NCBI GenBank assembly: GCA_023396115.1 | Contig: JAEWXC010000097.1 | Coordinates: forward strand, 1 to 47,412 | DNA: 47,412 bases | Origin: Actinomycetes bacterium | GTDB lineage: Bacteria; Actinomycetota; Actinomycetes; Propionibacteriales; Nocardioidaceae | Reading direction: 5' to 3' | Shown: in pieces, positions 14,004 to 21,777 of the stretch | How the letters are laid out: each line of letters starts with the position of its first letter | Position numbering within the stretch: position 1 is the stretch's first letter | The notes under the pieces: model-generated | The model's database searches: none | What the model saw: the letters and a program-made list of their open reading frames with translations, nothing else | Told to the model about the DNA's origin: nothing | Position numbers and translations under genes: made by a program

Positions 14004-16398
14004 CGGCGGGCACCGGTCCGACGCTGGTGTAGAGGTCGCTGAGCTGGCGCACGAACCGCTCCACCGAGAGCACCTCCCGGGCGTGCTGCGCGGCGGCACG
14101 GCCGTAGCTGGCCCGGACCGTGGGGTCGGCCAGGGAGCGCAGCGCCGCCGCCATCCCGCGGTGGTCGTCGGGGTCGACCAGCAGGCCGGTGCGCTCCTCC
14201 AGGACGATGTCACGCAGGCCGTCGACCCGGGTGCCGACCACCGGCACCCCGCGGGCCGCGGCCTCGGCCAGCACGTAGCCGTAGGACTCGTAGCGGCTGG
14301 TCAGCACGATCGCGTCGCAGCGTTCCTTCCAGGCCAGCAGCTCCTCGTGGGGCATCCAGTCCAGGACGGTCAGCTCCTCGGCCCCGACCCCGGTCGCGGC
14401 CATCGCGGCCTCCAACCGGGCCCGGTCGTCGGCGTAGTGGCCGGCGCCGATCAGGGTGAACCGGACCGGCTCGCCGCGCATCTCGACCACGACACGCAGG
14501 AACATCTCGATGTTCTTCTGGTGGGTGACCCGACCGACCATCCCGACCTCCATCGGCCGCACCCCAGCGGTGCTGCCGGTGGTGCGGCCGGTGCCGCCCT
14601 GCGCCGGCACCGCGACGCCGTTGAGCAACCAGGTGGCCCGCTGCCCGGGCACCCGGACCTCCTCGACCACGCGTCGGTGCTCCGAGGGCGAGGTGCCGAC
14701 CACCGTGCTGGGGCAGACCCGGTCCAGCACCCGCTCGGCACGCAGGAACACCTGGCGCGACAACCCGGTGCGACCCAGGTAGTGGAAGGCGTGCGGGGTG
14801 TAGACCACCGGGGTGCCGGAGCCGCGCAGCGCCAACCGGCCCAGGAACCCGGCCTGGGAGGAGTGCAGGTGCACCAGGTCCGGGCCCAGCTCGTCGAGCA
14901 CCTGCCGCAGCGGCGCCACCCCCCGCAGCTCGCCGACCTTCCCGCGGGTGCGGGGCATCGCGGTGACCCGGACCTCGTGGCCCCGGCCGCGCAGCCACGT
15001 CGCGAACGGGCCGTCGGTGGCCAGCACGAACGACAGCCGGGTCTCCGGGTCGTCCCAGTGCTCCACCAGCAGCCGCAGGTAGATCTCCACCCCGCCCAGG
15101 GCCTCGGTCACGTGCACCACCGTCCGCACCCCGGCGTCCTCCGGTGCCGGGTACGGCGCCAGACCGACCCGGGAACGGACCCGGGCCACCACCCGCGCGG
15201 CACTGCGACCGTCGGTGCGGGCGTGGTAACGGCGCTGCAACTGCCGCCCGGTCCGCTCCGCGAGCGCCTCGAGGGCCGCCGGGTCGGTCAGGGCGTCGGC
15301 CAGCATCCGCACCACGGGCCCCCAGGTCGCGGCGTGCGCGCCACCGCTGAACACCTCGTACGGCTCGTACAACCCGCGCCGGGCGGTGTACTCGGCCAGG
15401 TCGGGGACGTAGCCCACCACCGGGCGGCCCAGGGCGGCGTAGTCGATCGCGATCGCCGAGTAGTCGGTCACCAGCGCGTCGAAACCGGGCAGGGCGCCGT
15501 TGACGTCGTTGAGGGTCTCGGGCAGCAGCAGCCGGACCGGGAGGTCGGGGTCGTCGAACGCGCCCGCGGTGCTGCCGGAGGGGTGCGAACGCAGCACCAG
15601 CCACGCGTCGGCGCGGCGCAGGTCCGCCACCAGCTCCTCGGTCAGGTCCTCCGGGGCCAGGCTGGGCCCGACCTCCCCGTCGCGCCAGGTGGGCGCGTAG
15701 AGCACCAGGTGGGCGGGCAGGTCGGCCTCGGTGGTGCCCCACAGGTCGGCCAGCAGCGCCCGGGTGTGCCGGCGGGCCTCGGCGGCTGCGCCGTCGGGGG
15801 CCTGGGGGCCGCCGATCCGGAACAACGTGTCGCAGCGGGGGTCACCCAGCGCCGGCACCCGGTCAGCGTCGGACCAGCCCCAGGCGCTGCGGAACCGTTC
15901 GGCCACCAGCTCCGAGCCGGCCGGCACCGTCCCGATCAGCTTCCCCGAACGCCGGAACAGCCAGGTGAACAACCGCGACGAGGACGAGACCGGTGAGTCC
16001 AGGTGGATCTTCTTCAACGGGGCGCCGTGCCAGGTCTGCAGCACGTGCGCACCGGCGGCGAAGGGACGGGCCACGTCGCCCAGCCCGTAGGCCAGCACCA
16101 GCACCCCGGCCCGCAGGGTCAACCAGCGCCCGCTCCACGAGTCGACCGGGTGGTGCTCGATGCCCTCGGCCGTGGCCTGGGCGGCCTGCTCGGCGTCCTG
16201 GGTGAGCCAGACCAGACGCAGGTGCGGGTCGTGGCGGGCCTCGCGGTACACCGCCAGCGGTCCCTCACCGACACCCTGGCGTCGCCCGAAGACCCACAGG
16301 TTGCGGTCCCGGACCCAGCAGCGGGCGACCAGCGTGCTCAACGCGTACAGGGGTGCGCGCAGCACCCGGTCGCGGTTCTCGGCGAACGAGAAGGACAT
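13996..16398 (-). CDS. Fusion of a TagF-like glycerophosphotransferase domain and a GT4-type glycosyltransferase
   Basis: This is an 800-residue two-domain enzyme. Residues about 25-400 resemble CDP-glycerol:poly(glycerophosphate) glycerophosphotransferases (TagB/TagF): WHGAPLKK (123-130), YAPTWRDGE (234-242), RSHPSGS (270-276) and TDYSAIAIDYAALGRPVVGY (311-330). Residues about 425-795 are a GT-B glycosyltransferase: GGVEIYLR (435-442), HLHSSQAGFLGR (510-521), GRVTHQKN (622-629) and an E-x7-E motif (Glu704, Glu712) in SRYESYGYVLAEAAARG. It could add both a polyol-phosphate and a sugar to the growing chain on the inner membrane face. The ATG at 16398 has AGGGAGG seven bases upstream; the open frame beyond it overlaps the divergent acyltransferase and is rejected. 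Confidence 0.88.
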   Translation of the reverse strand: MSFSFAENRDRVLRAPLYALSTLVARCWVRDRNLWVFGRRQGVGEGPLAVYREARHDPHLRLVWLTQDAEQAAQATAEGIEHHPVDSWSGRWLTLRAGVLVLAYGLGDVARPFAAGAHVLQTWHGAPLKKIHLDSPVSSSSRLFTWLFRRSGKLIGTVPAGSELVAERFRSAWGWSDADRVPALGDPRCDTLFRIGGPQAPDGAAAEARRHTRALLADLWGTTEADLPAHLVLYAPTWRDGEVGPSLAPEDLTEELVADLRRADAWLVLRSHPSGSTAGAFDDPDLPVRLLLPETLNDVNGALPGFDALVTDYSAIAIDYAALGRPVVGYVPDLAEYTARRGLYEPYEVFSGGAHAATWGPVVRMLADALTDPAALEALAERTGRQLQRRYHARTDGRSAARVVARVRSRVGLAPYPAPEDAGVRTVVHVTEALGGVEIYLRLLVEHWDDPETRLSFVLATDGPFATWLRGRGHEVRVTAMPRTRGKVGELRGVAPLRQVLDELGPDLVHLHSSQAGFLGRLALRGSGTPVVYTPHAFHYLGRTGLSRQVFLRAERVLDRVCPSTVVGTSPSEHRRVVEEVRVPGQRATWLLNGVAVPAQGGTGRTTGSTAGVRPMEVGMVGRVTHQKNIEMFLRVVVEMRGEPVRFTLIGAGHYADDRARLEAAMAATGVGAEELTVLDWMPHEELLAWKERCDAIVLTSRYESYGYVLAEAAARGVPVVGTRVDGLRDIVLEERTGLLVDPDDHRGMAAALRSLADPTVRASYGRAAAQHAREVLSVERFVRQLSDLYTSVGPVPADA

Positions 16399-16405
16399 GC
16401 GTGCG

Positions 16406-16416
16406 CCTCCCTGGTG
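16406..16416 (-). promoter_or_regulatory. Ribosome-binding leader CACCAGGGAGG of the TagF/GT4 gene
   Basis: It carries the Shine-Dalgarno that fixes the ATG at 16398. The identical 11 bases precede the licD-like gene at 8312-8322. Confidence 0.6.
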
Positions 16417-16477
16417 CACTCGGTTCCGCCCGTGCCGTGACCCACCCCACAGGTGGATCGTTCGGCCCTCCGGAGGA

Positions 16478-16489
16478 GAACAACGAGGC
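16478..16489. promoter_or_regulatory. Shared 12-bp element GAACAACGAGGC, TagF-GT/acyltransferase divergent region
   Basis: Identical to 11405-11416. It lies 80 bases upstream of the TagF/GT4 ATG, beside a CCTCCGGAGG palindrome at 16467-16476. Confidence 0.4.
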
Positions 16490-16534
16490 GGTGCCGCAAA
16501 GGTGATCCGGCGCCGCAGGGGGAGGGGAGACACC

Positions 16535-17371
16535 GTGCTGCCGCTGACGATGCGACCACGACCGGGCGGGACCGCGGCACAGCTGCGCCGCTCGCTGCCG
16601 ATGCCACTGGTCCGGGCCCTGGTCCGGGCCCGGGTGGCCCTGGAGAGCCGCCGGCCCGCGAGCATGGCCCGCGCCCGGGCCGAGATCGGACACCTGCTGG
16701 GCAGCGACCACCGCCAGCTGGACCGGCTGGCCCGCGACTACCTGGCCTGGGAGCTGCGCCGGGCCGAGCTGCGCTGGCACCTCGACGTGGTCGGCGACCA
16801 GCAGGTCGAGGGCGTCGAGCACGTCACCGCTGCCGCGGCCCGGGGCAAGGGGGTGCTGCTGAGCTTCCTGCACCACGCCCACTTCGAGGGCGCTTTCCCC
16901 GCGCTGCGTGCCGCCGGGGTCGATCTGGACCTGGTCGTCGACCCGCTGATGGTCAGCGACGACGCCCCCGACTTCGTCGCCCAGCACGCCTACGTGTGCA
17001 GCACCGGCGGCCGGCTGCACAGCGTCGAGATGGGCTCGCGCGGCGTGATCGAGCTGCTCGGTGCCGCCCGCAACGTGGGGATGGCGCTGGACGCGATCGG
17101 CCGCACCCCGGTGGAGTTCCTGGGCCAGCCGCGGATCGGCTCGTTCGGTCTGGCCCGGATCGCCCACGAGCACGACGTCCCGGTCGTGCCGATGACCTTC
17201 TGGCCGCACGGTCGCACCCAGCGCGTGCAGCTGGGGGAGCCGGTGGAGGCGGGTGCGTTCGGCTCCGCCGGCGACCTGCTCTCGCACCTGCTGGGCGTGC
17301 ACGAGGCCTCGGTCCGCGCCTGGCCACAGGCCTACGACCGGCCGCTGCGCCGTTGGGGGGTGGCGGCATGA
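16535..17371 (+). CDS. LpxL-like lysophospholipid/lipid acyltransferase, first of a tandem pair
   Basis: This 278-residue protein resembles the LABLAT acyltransferases (LpxL/HtrB, and PatA-type enzymes of actinobacteria). It has an H-x4-E catalytic motif in SFLHHAHFEGAF (His113, Glu118), then a block reading VEFLGQPRIGSFGLARIAHE that matches the FlG...s.g.a.lA region of that family. Such enzymes move acyl groups from acyl-CoA or acyl carrier protein to glycolipids at the membrane; the acceptor here is unknown. It overlaps the next acyltransferase by four bases (ATGA) and shares clear similarity with it (VGDQ, HFEG/HYEG, ALR.AGV), so the pair arose by duplication. The GTG at 16535 has GGAGGGGA six bases upstream; GTG 16502 and ATG 16550 are alternatives. 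Confidence 0.75.
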   Translation: MLPLTMRPRPGGTAAQLRRSLPMPLVRALVRARVALESRRPASMARARAEIGHLLGSDHRQLDRLARDYLAWELRRAELRWHLDVVGDQQVEGVEHVTAAAARGKGVLLSFLHHAHFEGAFPALRAAGVDLDLVVDPLMVSDDAPDFVAQHAYVCSTGGRLHSVEMGSRGVIELLGAARNVGMALDAIGRTPVEFLGQPRIGSFGLARIAHEHDVPVVPMTFWPHGRTQRVQLGEPVEAGAFGSAGDLLSHLLGVHEASVRAWPQAYDRPLRRWGVAA

Positions 17372-18231
17372 GGACCACCTCGAAGGACGTCGGTGTGGTG
17401 CGTACCCTGGCCCGCAGCTGGGCGGGACCGGTCCGTTCGGCCGTCCCGGACCGGATGGTGCCGCTGCTGGTCGACGCCCGCACCTGGCTGGCGCTGCGCG
17501 GCCAGCGGCACACCCGCCGGTCGGCGAAGTCGATGCGGGTCCTGCTGGACGCGCTGCCCGAGTACGACCTGGCCGAGATGACCCGCCGGCACGTGTGGTT
17601 CACCCAGCGGCGCGCCGAGTACCGCTTCCACCCCGAGCTGGTCGGTGACCAGGAGGTCGTCGGCATCGAGCACCTGGCCGGCGCCCGCGACCTGGGCCGC
17701 GGTGTGATGCTGTCGTTCATGCACTACGGCCACTACGAGGGCATGTTCCTGGCGCTGCGCAACGCCGGTGTCGAGACCGACGCGATGACGCTGCCGGTGA
17801 TCCTCGAGGAGACCGGCACCTACTGGCAGAACCAGCACGGCAGGATCCTCAAGCTCGGCACCACGCTGCACGACATCTCCGGCGGCTCGGACCTGGTGCG
17901 GCGGCTGCTCGGCGAGGGCCGGGTGGTGGCGATGGCCTCCGACGTCACCAGCCGCACCAAGGTGCACTTCCTGGGCAAGGACCGGCTGGCCTCGTTCGGG
18001 GCGCCGCGGCTCGCCTTCGAGCAGGACGCCCCGGTCGTGGTGGTCACCTCGGAGTGGGCCGGCGACCGACCGCGGGTGATCTGCCACCCGCCGCTGATGC
18101 CGGCCGACTACGCCGACGCCGGGGCGCTCTACGCCGACCTGCTGGCGCTGCACGAGGCGTCGGTGCGGACCTGGCCGTGGGCCTACGAGCTGCCCGAGGA
18201 GCGCTGGGTCGAGTACGAGGCGGGAGCCTGA
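17368..18231 (+). CDS. LpxL-like lysophospholipid/lipid acyltransferase, second of a tandem pair
   Basis: This 287-residue paralogue of the preceding gene is translationally coupled to it through ATGA. The catalytic-type H-x4-E motif lies in SFMHYGHYEGMF (His119, Glu124). Further family features are GEGRVVAMASDVTSRTKVHFLG and LASFGAPRLAFEQDAPVVVV in the second half. No membrane helix is obvious, so it is probably a peripheral membrane enzyme on the cytoplasmic side. Two coupled enzymes suggest either two acylations of one acceptor or a heteromer; the linked glycopolymer genes suggest a glycolipid or lipid-linked glycan acceptor (inference). Confidence 0.75.
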   Translation: MRTTSKDVGVVRTLARSWAGPVRSAVPDRMVPLLVDARTWLALRGQRHTRRSAKSMRVLLDALPEYDLAEMTRRHVWFTQRRAEYRFHPELVGDQEVVGIEHLAGARDLGRGVMLSFMHYGHYEGMFLALRNAGVETDAMTLPVILEETGTYWQNQHGRILKLGTTLHDISGGSDLVRRLLGEGRVVAMASDVTSRTKVHFLGKDRLASFGAPRLAFEQDAPVVVVTSEWAGDRPRVICHPPLMPADYADAGALYADLLALHEASVRTWPWAYELPEERWVEYEAGA

Positions 18232-18316
18232 GGGAGGGTCACCGGGCTGGGGGCGTCGGCGGGGAGCGGGGGTTCCCACCGGCGCCCCTTCTCGTGCCTG
18301 CGCCTCAGGAACGGCC

Positions 18317-18328
18317 GGGGTGCACCCC
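18317..18328. other. 12-bp palindrome GGGGTGCACCCC in the galE promoter
   Basis: It covers the expected -35 region of the galE promoter (-10 at 18339-18344). It could be an operator or chance in GC-rich sequence. Confidence 0.3.
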
Positions 18329-18338
18329 GCGGTGCCCG

Positions 18339-18344
18339 TACCCT
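18339..18344 (+). promoter_or_regulatory. -10 box TACCCT, leaderless promoter of galE
   Basis: TACCCT ends six bases before the galE ATG at 18351, and no ribosome site lies between. Confidence 0.6.
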
Positions 18345-18350
18345 GACCCC

Positions 18351-19373
18351 ATGCGCATCCTCGTCACCGGCGGAGCCGGCTACATCGGCTCCCACACCGT
18401 CCTCTCCCTGCTCGAGCAGGGCCACGAGGTCCAGGTCCTCGACTCGTTCCACAACTCCTCCCCGCAGGTGGTGGCCCGGATGGGCGAGCTGGCCGGGCAG
18501 GAGGTCGTGCTGCACGAGCTGGACCTGCGCGAGGAGGAGCGGCTCACCGAGCTGTTCACCTCCACCGCCTTCGACGCGGTGATCCACTTCGCCGGGCACA
18601 AGGCGGTCGGGGAGAGCGTCGCGAAGCCGCTGATGTACTACGGCAACAACCTCGAGGGCACCCTGGCGCTGCTGCGCGCCATGGAGGCCGGCAACTGCCG
18701 CCGGCTGGTGTTCTCCTCCTCCGCGACCGTGTACGGCGAGGAGGCCCCGCTGCCCTACACCGAGGGCTTCGAGCCGCTGGCGCCGACGAACCCGTACGGG
18801 CGCACCAAGATGATGATCGAGCGGATCCTGGTCGACCTGGCCGCTGCGGAGCCGGAGTGGCGGATCGCGATCCTGCGCTACTTCAACCCGGTCGGCGCGC
18901 ACGCCTCGGGCGACCTGGGTGAGGACCCCTTCGGCATCCCCAACAACCTGATGCCGTTCGTCGCGCAGGTGGCGGTCGGTCGCCGGGAGAAGCTGACGGT
19001 CTTCGGGGACGACTACCCCACGCCCGACGGCACCCCGCTGCGCGACTACATCCACGTGCAGGACCTGGCCGACGGGCACGTGGCCGCGGTCGACCACCTG
19101 GACCAGATCACCGGCGCCCGGGTGTGGAACCTGGGCACCGGCATCGGCACCTCGGTGTTCGAGGTCATCGACGCCTTCGAGAAGGCCTCCGGTGCCCCGG
19201 TGGCCCGGGAGGTGGGTCCGCGTCGCGGCGGCGACGTCCCGGAGAGCTTCGCCTCGGCCGACCGGGCCCGCGAGGAGCTCGGCTGGACCGCCACCCGCAC
19301 CGTCGAGGACATGTGCGCCGACCTGTGGCGCTGGCAGTCGCGGCACCCGCGCGGGTTCGCCGCCGAGGGCTGA
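18351..19373 (+). CDS. galE: UDP-glucose 4-epimerase (GalE)
   Basis: This enzyme interconverts UDP-glucose and UDP-galactose, supplying galactose for surface glycans. It has 340 residues, close to the usual 338. Visible features: the NAD-binding GGAGYIG (7-13), DAVIHFAGHKAVGES (75-89), SSSATVYG (122-129, Ser124) and YGRTK (Tyr149, Lys153), then RYFNPVGAH and the C-terminal substrate loop. The ATG at 18351 is set by homology and by the -10 box six bases upstream; the open frame continues further 5' but without homology. It begins a probable unit with the amidase gene 17 bases downstream and borders the glycopolymer locus. Confidence 0.96.
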   Translation: MRILVTGGAGYIGSHTVLSLLEQGHEVQVLDSFHNSSPQVVARMGELAGQEVVLHELDLREEERLTELFTSTAFDAVIHFAGHKAVGESVAKPLMYYGNNLEGTLALLRAMEAGNCRRLVFSSSATVYGEEAPLPYTEGFEPLAPTNPYGRTKMMIERILVDLAAAEPEWRIAILRYFNPVGAHASGDLGEDPFGIPNNLMPFVAQVAVGRREKLTVFGDDYPTPDGTPLRDYIHVQDLADGHVAAVDHLDQITGARVWNLGTGIGTSVFEVIDAFEKASGAPVAREVGPRRGGDVPESFASADRAREELGWTATRTVEDMCADLWRWQSRHPRGFAAEG

Positions 19374-19390
19374 GGACGGGCACGGGGTCG

Positions 19391-20251
19391 ATGAGCGGTC
19401 GGGGGACACGCGCAGCACCGGGCAGGGCCGGGGTACTGGCCTGCCTGCTGCTCCTGGCCGTGCTGGTGTCGGGTTGTGCCGCTCCGGCGGCGCAGCGGGG
19501 CACCGCGCCGGCCCGGGCCGTGGCGCCCGACGGCCCGGCGCCTGACGCGTGGGGGGACGGGGAGACCCAACGTGCCCGGCGACCGTTGGCCGGTCGGGTG
19601 GTCGTCCTCGACGCCGGCCACCAGCGCGGCAACCGCCACTTCCCCCGTCAGATCAACCGGCTGGTGCAGGCCGGGGGTTTCCGGAAACCGTGCAACACCA
19701 CCGGCACCGCCACCGCGTCGGGCTACCCGGAGTCGACCGTGGCGTGGCGGGTCACCCGGATCCTGCAGCGACGTCTGCAGCGGTGGGGCGCCGAGGTGGT
19801 GCTGGTGCGCACCTCGGACCGCGACGACCGGTGGGGGCCGTGCATCGACGTCCGCGGGCGGGCCGGCAACCGGATCGACGCCGACCTCAAGGTCTCGGTG
19901 CACGGGGACGGCAACCTGGCCCGCGGGGCGCGCGGGTTCCACGTCATCGTGCCCACCTCCCGGCGCGGCTGGACCGACGACATCGCCCGCCCGAGCCTGC
20001 GGGCCGGCCGGCGGCTCCGGGCGGCCCTGGACCGGGCCGGGCTGGAGCGGTCCACCTACCTGGGCGGCGGCTCCGGTCTGGTCCGCCGCGGAGACCTGGG
20101 CACGCTCAACCTCTCCGACGTGCCGACCGTGATGGTCGAGCTCGGCAACCTGCGTCACCCCACCGACGCCCACCGGTTGACCAGCCCGCGCGGGCAGCGC
20201 CGCCACGCCCTGGCCCTGGCCCGGGGAATCCGGGCCCACCTGCGCCGCTGA
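19391..20251 (+). CDS. N-acetylmuramoyl-L-alanine amidase (Amidase_3), predicted lipoprotein
   Basis: This zinc amidase would cut the bond between MurNAc and the stem peptide of peptidoglycan. The 286-residue protein has an N-terminal signal ending in a lipobox LVSGC (25-29, Cys29), so it is probably anchored on the outer face of the membrane. The Amidase_3 motifs are complete: VVLDAGH (His77), YPEST (Glu114), VSVHGD (His171) and VMVELGN (catalytic-type Glu250). Cys101 and Cys151 could form a disulfide. The ATG at 19391 lies 17 bases after galE; upstream in-frame codons lie inside galE. Linkage to glycopolymer genes suggests wall remodelling where the polymer is attached (inference). Confidence 0.9.
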   Translation: MSGRGTRAAPGRAGVLACLLLLAVLVSGCAAPAAQRGTAPARAVAPDGPAPDAWGDGETQRARRPLAGRVVVLDAGHQRGNRHFPRQINRLVQAGGFRKPCNTTGTATASGYPESTVAWRVTRILQRRLQRWGAEVVLVRTSDRDDRWGPCIDVRGRAGNRIDADLKVSVHGDGNLARGARGFHVIVPTSRRGWTDDIARPSLRAGRRLRAALDRAGLERSTYLGGGSGLVRRGDLGTLNLSDVPTVMVELGNLRHPTDAHRLTSPRGQRRHALALARGIRAHLRR

Positions 20252-20256
20252 GCCGC

Positions 20257-20262
20257 TACCGT
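20257..20262 (+). promoter_or_regulatory. -10 box TACCGT, leaderless promoter of the esterase gene
   Basis: TACCGT ends six bases before the ATG at 20269, in the 17-base gap after the amidase stop. Confidence 0.55.
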
Positions 20263-20268
20263 TGGGCC

Positions 20269-21171
20269 ATGCCCCTGGACCCCCAGCTCGCCGACCTGCT
20301 CGACCTCATCGCCTCGGCCCCGCCGCCGGAGTCGATGGACCCCGGTGCCGCGCGGGAGATGATGCGGAACTCGGTGTCGTTCCTGGCCCCCGAGCCGGTC
20401 GAGGTGGGTGCGGTGAGCGACCTGGTGGTCGAGGGCGTGCCGTGCCGGCTGTACCGGCCCGAGGGGGAGGGCCCGGTGCCCACGGTGGTCTTCCTGCACG
20501 GTGGCGGGTTCGTGCTGGGTGACCTGGTCTCCTACGACCCCGTCGCCCGGCGGCTGTGCCGCGACACCGGTGCCGCGGTGCTGTCGGTGGACTACCGGCT
20601 GGCACCCGAGCACCCGTTCCCCGCGGGCGTGACCGACGCGGTCTCGGTGGCCCGGTGGGCGGCCGAGCACACCGACGAGCTGGGTGGCTCGCCGGTGCTG
20701 GCGGTGGCCGGTGACTCCGCCGGCGGCACCCTCGGTGCCGTCGTCGCCCAGGAGCTCGGGGAGCGGTTGACCGCCCAGCTGCTCGTCTACCCGTCGGTGG
20801 ACAAGCGGCGGGTCGAGTACCCCTCGCGCGGCGAGAACGGCCGCGGCCTGGGCCTGGACCTGTCCACGATGGCCTGGTTCACGCAGCTCTACCTGGGCGG
20901 AACCGACGCCGCCGACGAGGACCCGCGCCTCTCGCCCATCGCCGGGGACCTGACCGGGCTCGCCCCCGCGTTGGTGGTCACCGCCGAGTTCGACCCGCTG
21001 CGCGACGAGGGCGAGAGGTACGCGGACGCGCTGCGCGAGGCCGGCAACCGGGTCGAGCTGCTGCGCTGCGACGGCATGATCCACGGGTTCTTCACCTTCG
21101 CGGCGCTCAGCACCGCCGCCGACGGCTTCGTCGCCGAGACCTACCGCCGCTTCGCCGCGATGCTGCGCTGA
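20269..21171 (+). CDS. HSL-family alpha/beta hydrolase (esterase/lipase)
   Basis: This 300-residue carboxylester hydrolase belongs to the hormone-sensitive-lipase family. The oxyanion-hole motif HGGG (77-80), DYRLAPEHPFPAG (108-120), nucleophile elbow GDSAGG (148-153, Ser150), acid Asp242 in AEFDPLRDEG, and His272 in MIHGFF make a full catalytic triad. There is no signal peptide, so it is cytoplasmic. The natural substrate cannot be told from sequence; such enzymes take short to medium acyl esters. It follows the amidase closely but appears to have its own leaderless promoter. A strong hairpin follows the stop. Confidence 0.92.
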   Translation: MPLDPQLADLLDLIASAPPPESMDPGAAREMMRNSVSFLAPEPVEVGAVSDLVVEGVPCRLYRPEGEGPVPTVVFLHGGGFVLGDLVSYDPVARRLCRDTGAAVLSVDYRLAPEHPFPAGVTDAVSVARWAAEHTDELGGSPVLAVAGDSAGGTLGAVVAQELGERLTAQLLVYPSVDKRRVEYPSRGENGRGLGLDLSTMAWFTQLYLGGTDAADEDPRLSPIAGDLTGLAPALVVTAEFDPLRDEGERYADALREAGNRVELLRCDGMIHGFFTFAALSTAADGFVAETYRRFAAMLR

Positions 21172-21178
21172 CTCACGC

Positions 21179-21219
21179 ACGACGCCCCGCCACCTGACCT
21201 GCAGGTGGCGGGGCGTCGT
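21179..21219. terminator. Strong bidirectional terminator between esterase and SnoaL-like genes
   Basis: A perfect 18-bp stem (21179-21196 with 21202-21219, core GACGCCCCGCCACCTG) closes on a five-base loop. It lies in the 61-bp gap between convergent stops and can serve both genes. Confidence 0.88.
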
Positions 21220-21232
21220 ACGTCGAGTGGGG

Positions 21233-21742
21233 TCAGTGACCCTCGGGGAGTCCCTCACCGGTCACGCCGGCACCGAGCAGCTCGCGGGCGATCTCCTGGC
21301 CGTTGAGCAGCCGGGTGGTGCGGCGGGTGACCTCCCAGCCCTGCGGGCCGCGGGCCAGGGCGAGCAGGTGCGACCCGGCGCGGGCCACGAAGAACCGGTC
21401 GTCGCCCTTGTGCAGCACCAGCAGCGAGTGGCACACCGCGCGTGCGGTGTCGCCGGTGACGGTGATGTGCGGGGGGCCGTTGAAGTGCGCCGAGCCCGCG
21501 TGGATCAGGCCCTGGTGGGGCTTGCCGGTGACCATGTCGTGCACGGCCTCGCGCCCGTCCATGTAGTAGCCCTCGACGTCGTAGACCCCGTCGGCCGACC
21601 ACACGGCACCGACCTCGTCGGCACGTCCGGCGTCGACCAGCGGACCGTAGGAGGCCAGCAGCCGGGTGATGGCCCGCTCGTCCTCGAGCTGGGTCAACCG
21701 GGCCTCGAGCGCTGCGATCCGGGCGGTGGTGTCGTCACTCAT
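21233..21742 (-). CDS. SnoaL-like / nuclear transport factor 2-fold protein
   Basis: This 169-residue protein begins with a short coiled coil (ARIAALEARLTQLEDERAI, about 8-26), followed by a SnoaL-like domain: LASYGPLVDAGRADEVGAVW, then DGREAVHDM and a conserved HFNGPPHITVTGD strand region. Members bind or isomerise small polyketide, steroid or aromatic substrates, or act as dehydratases; the substrate is unknown. It lies 35 bases downstream of the LLM-class oxidoreductase in the same direction, which suggests a joint catabolic or detoxifying step. The ATG has AGGAGG six bases upstream. Confidence 0.82.
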   Translation of the reverse strand: MSDDTTARIAALEARLTQLEDERAITRLLASYGPLVDAGRADEVGAVWSADGVYDVEGYYMDGREAVHDMVTGKPHQGLIHAGSAHFNGPPHITVTGDTARAVCHSLLVLHKGDDRFFVARAGSHLLALARGPQGWEVTRRTTRLLNGQEIARELLGAGVTGEGLPEGH

Positions 21743-21777
21743 GGAGCCTCCTGCGGTGGAGCGGGTGGATGGGGCGG

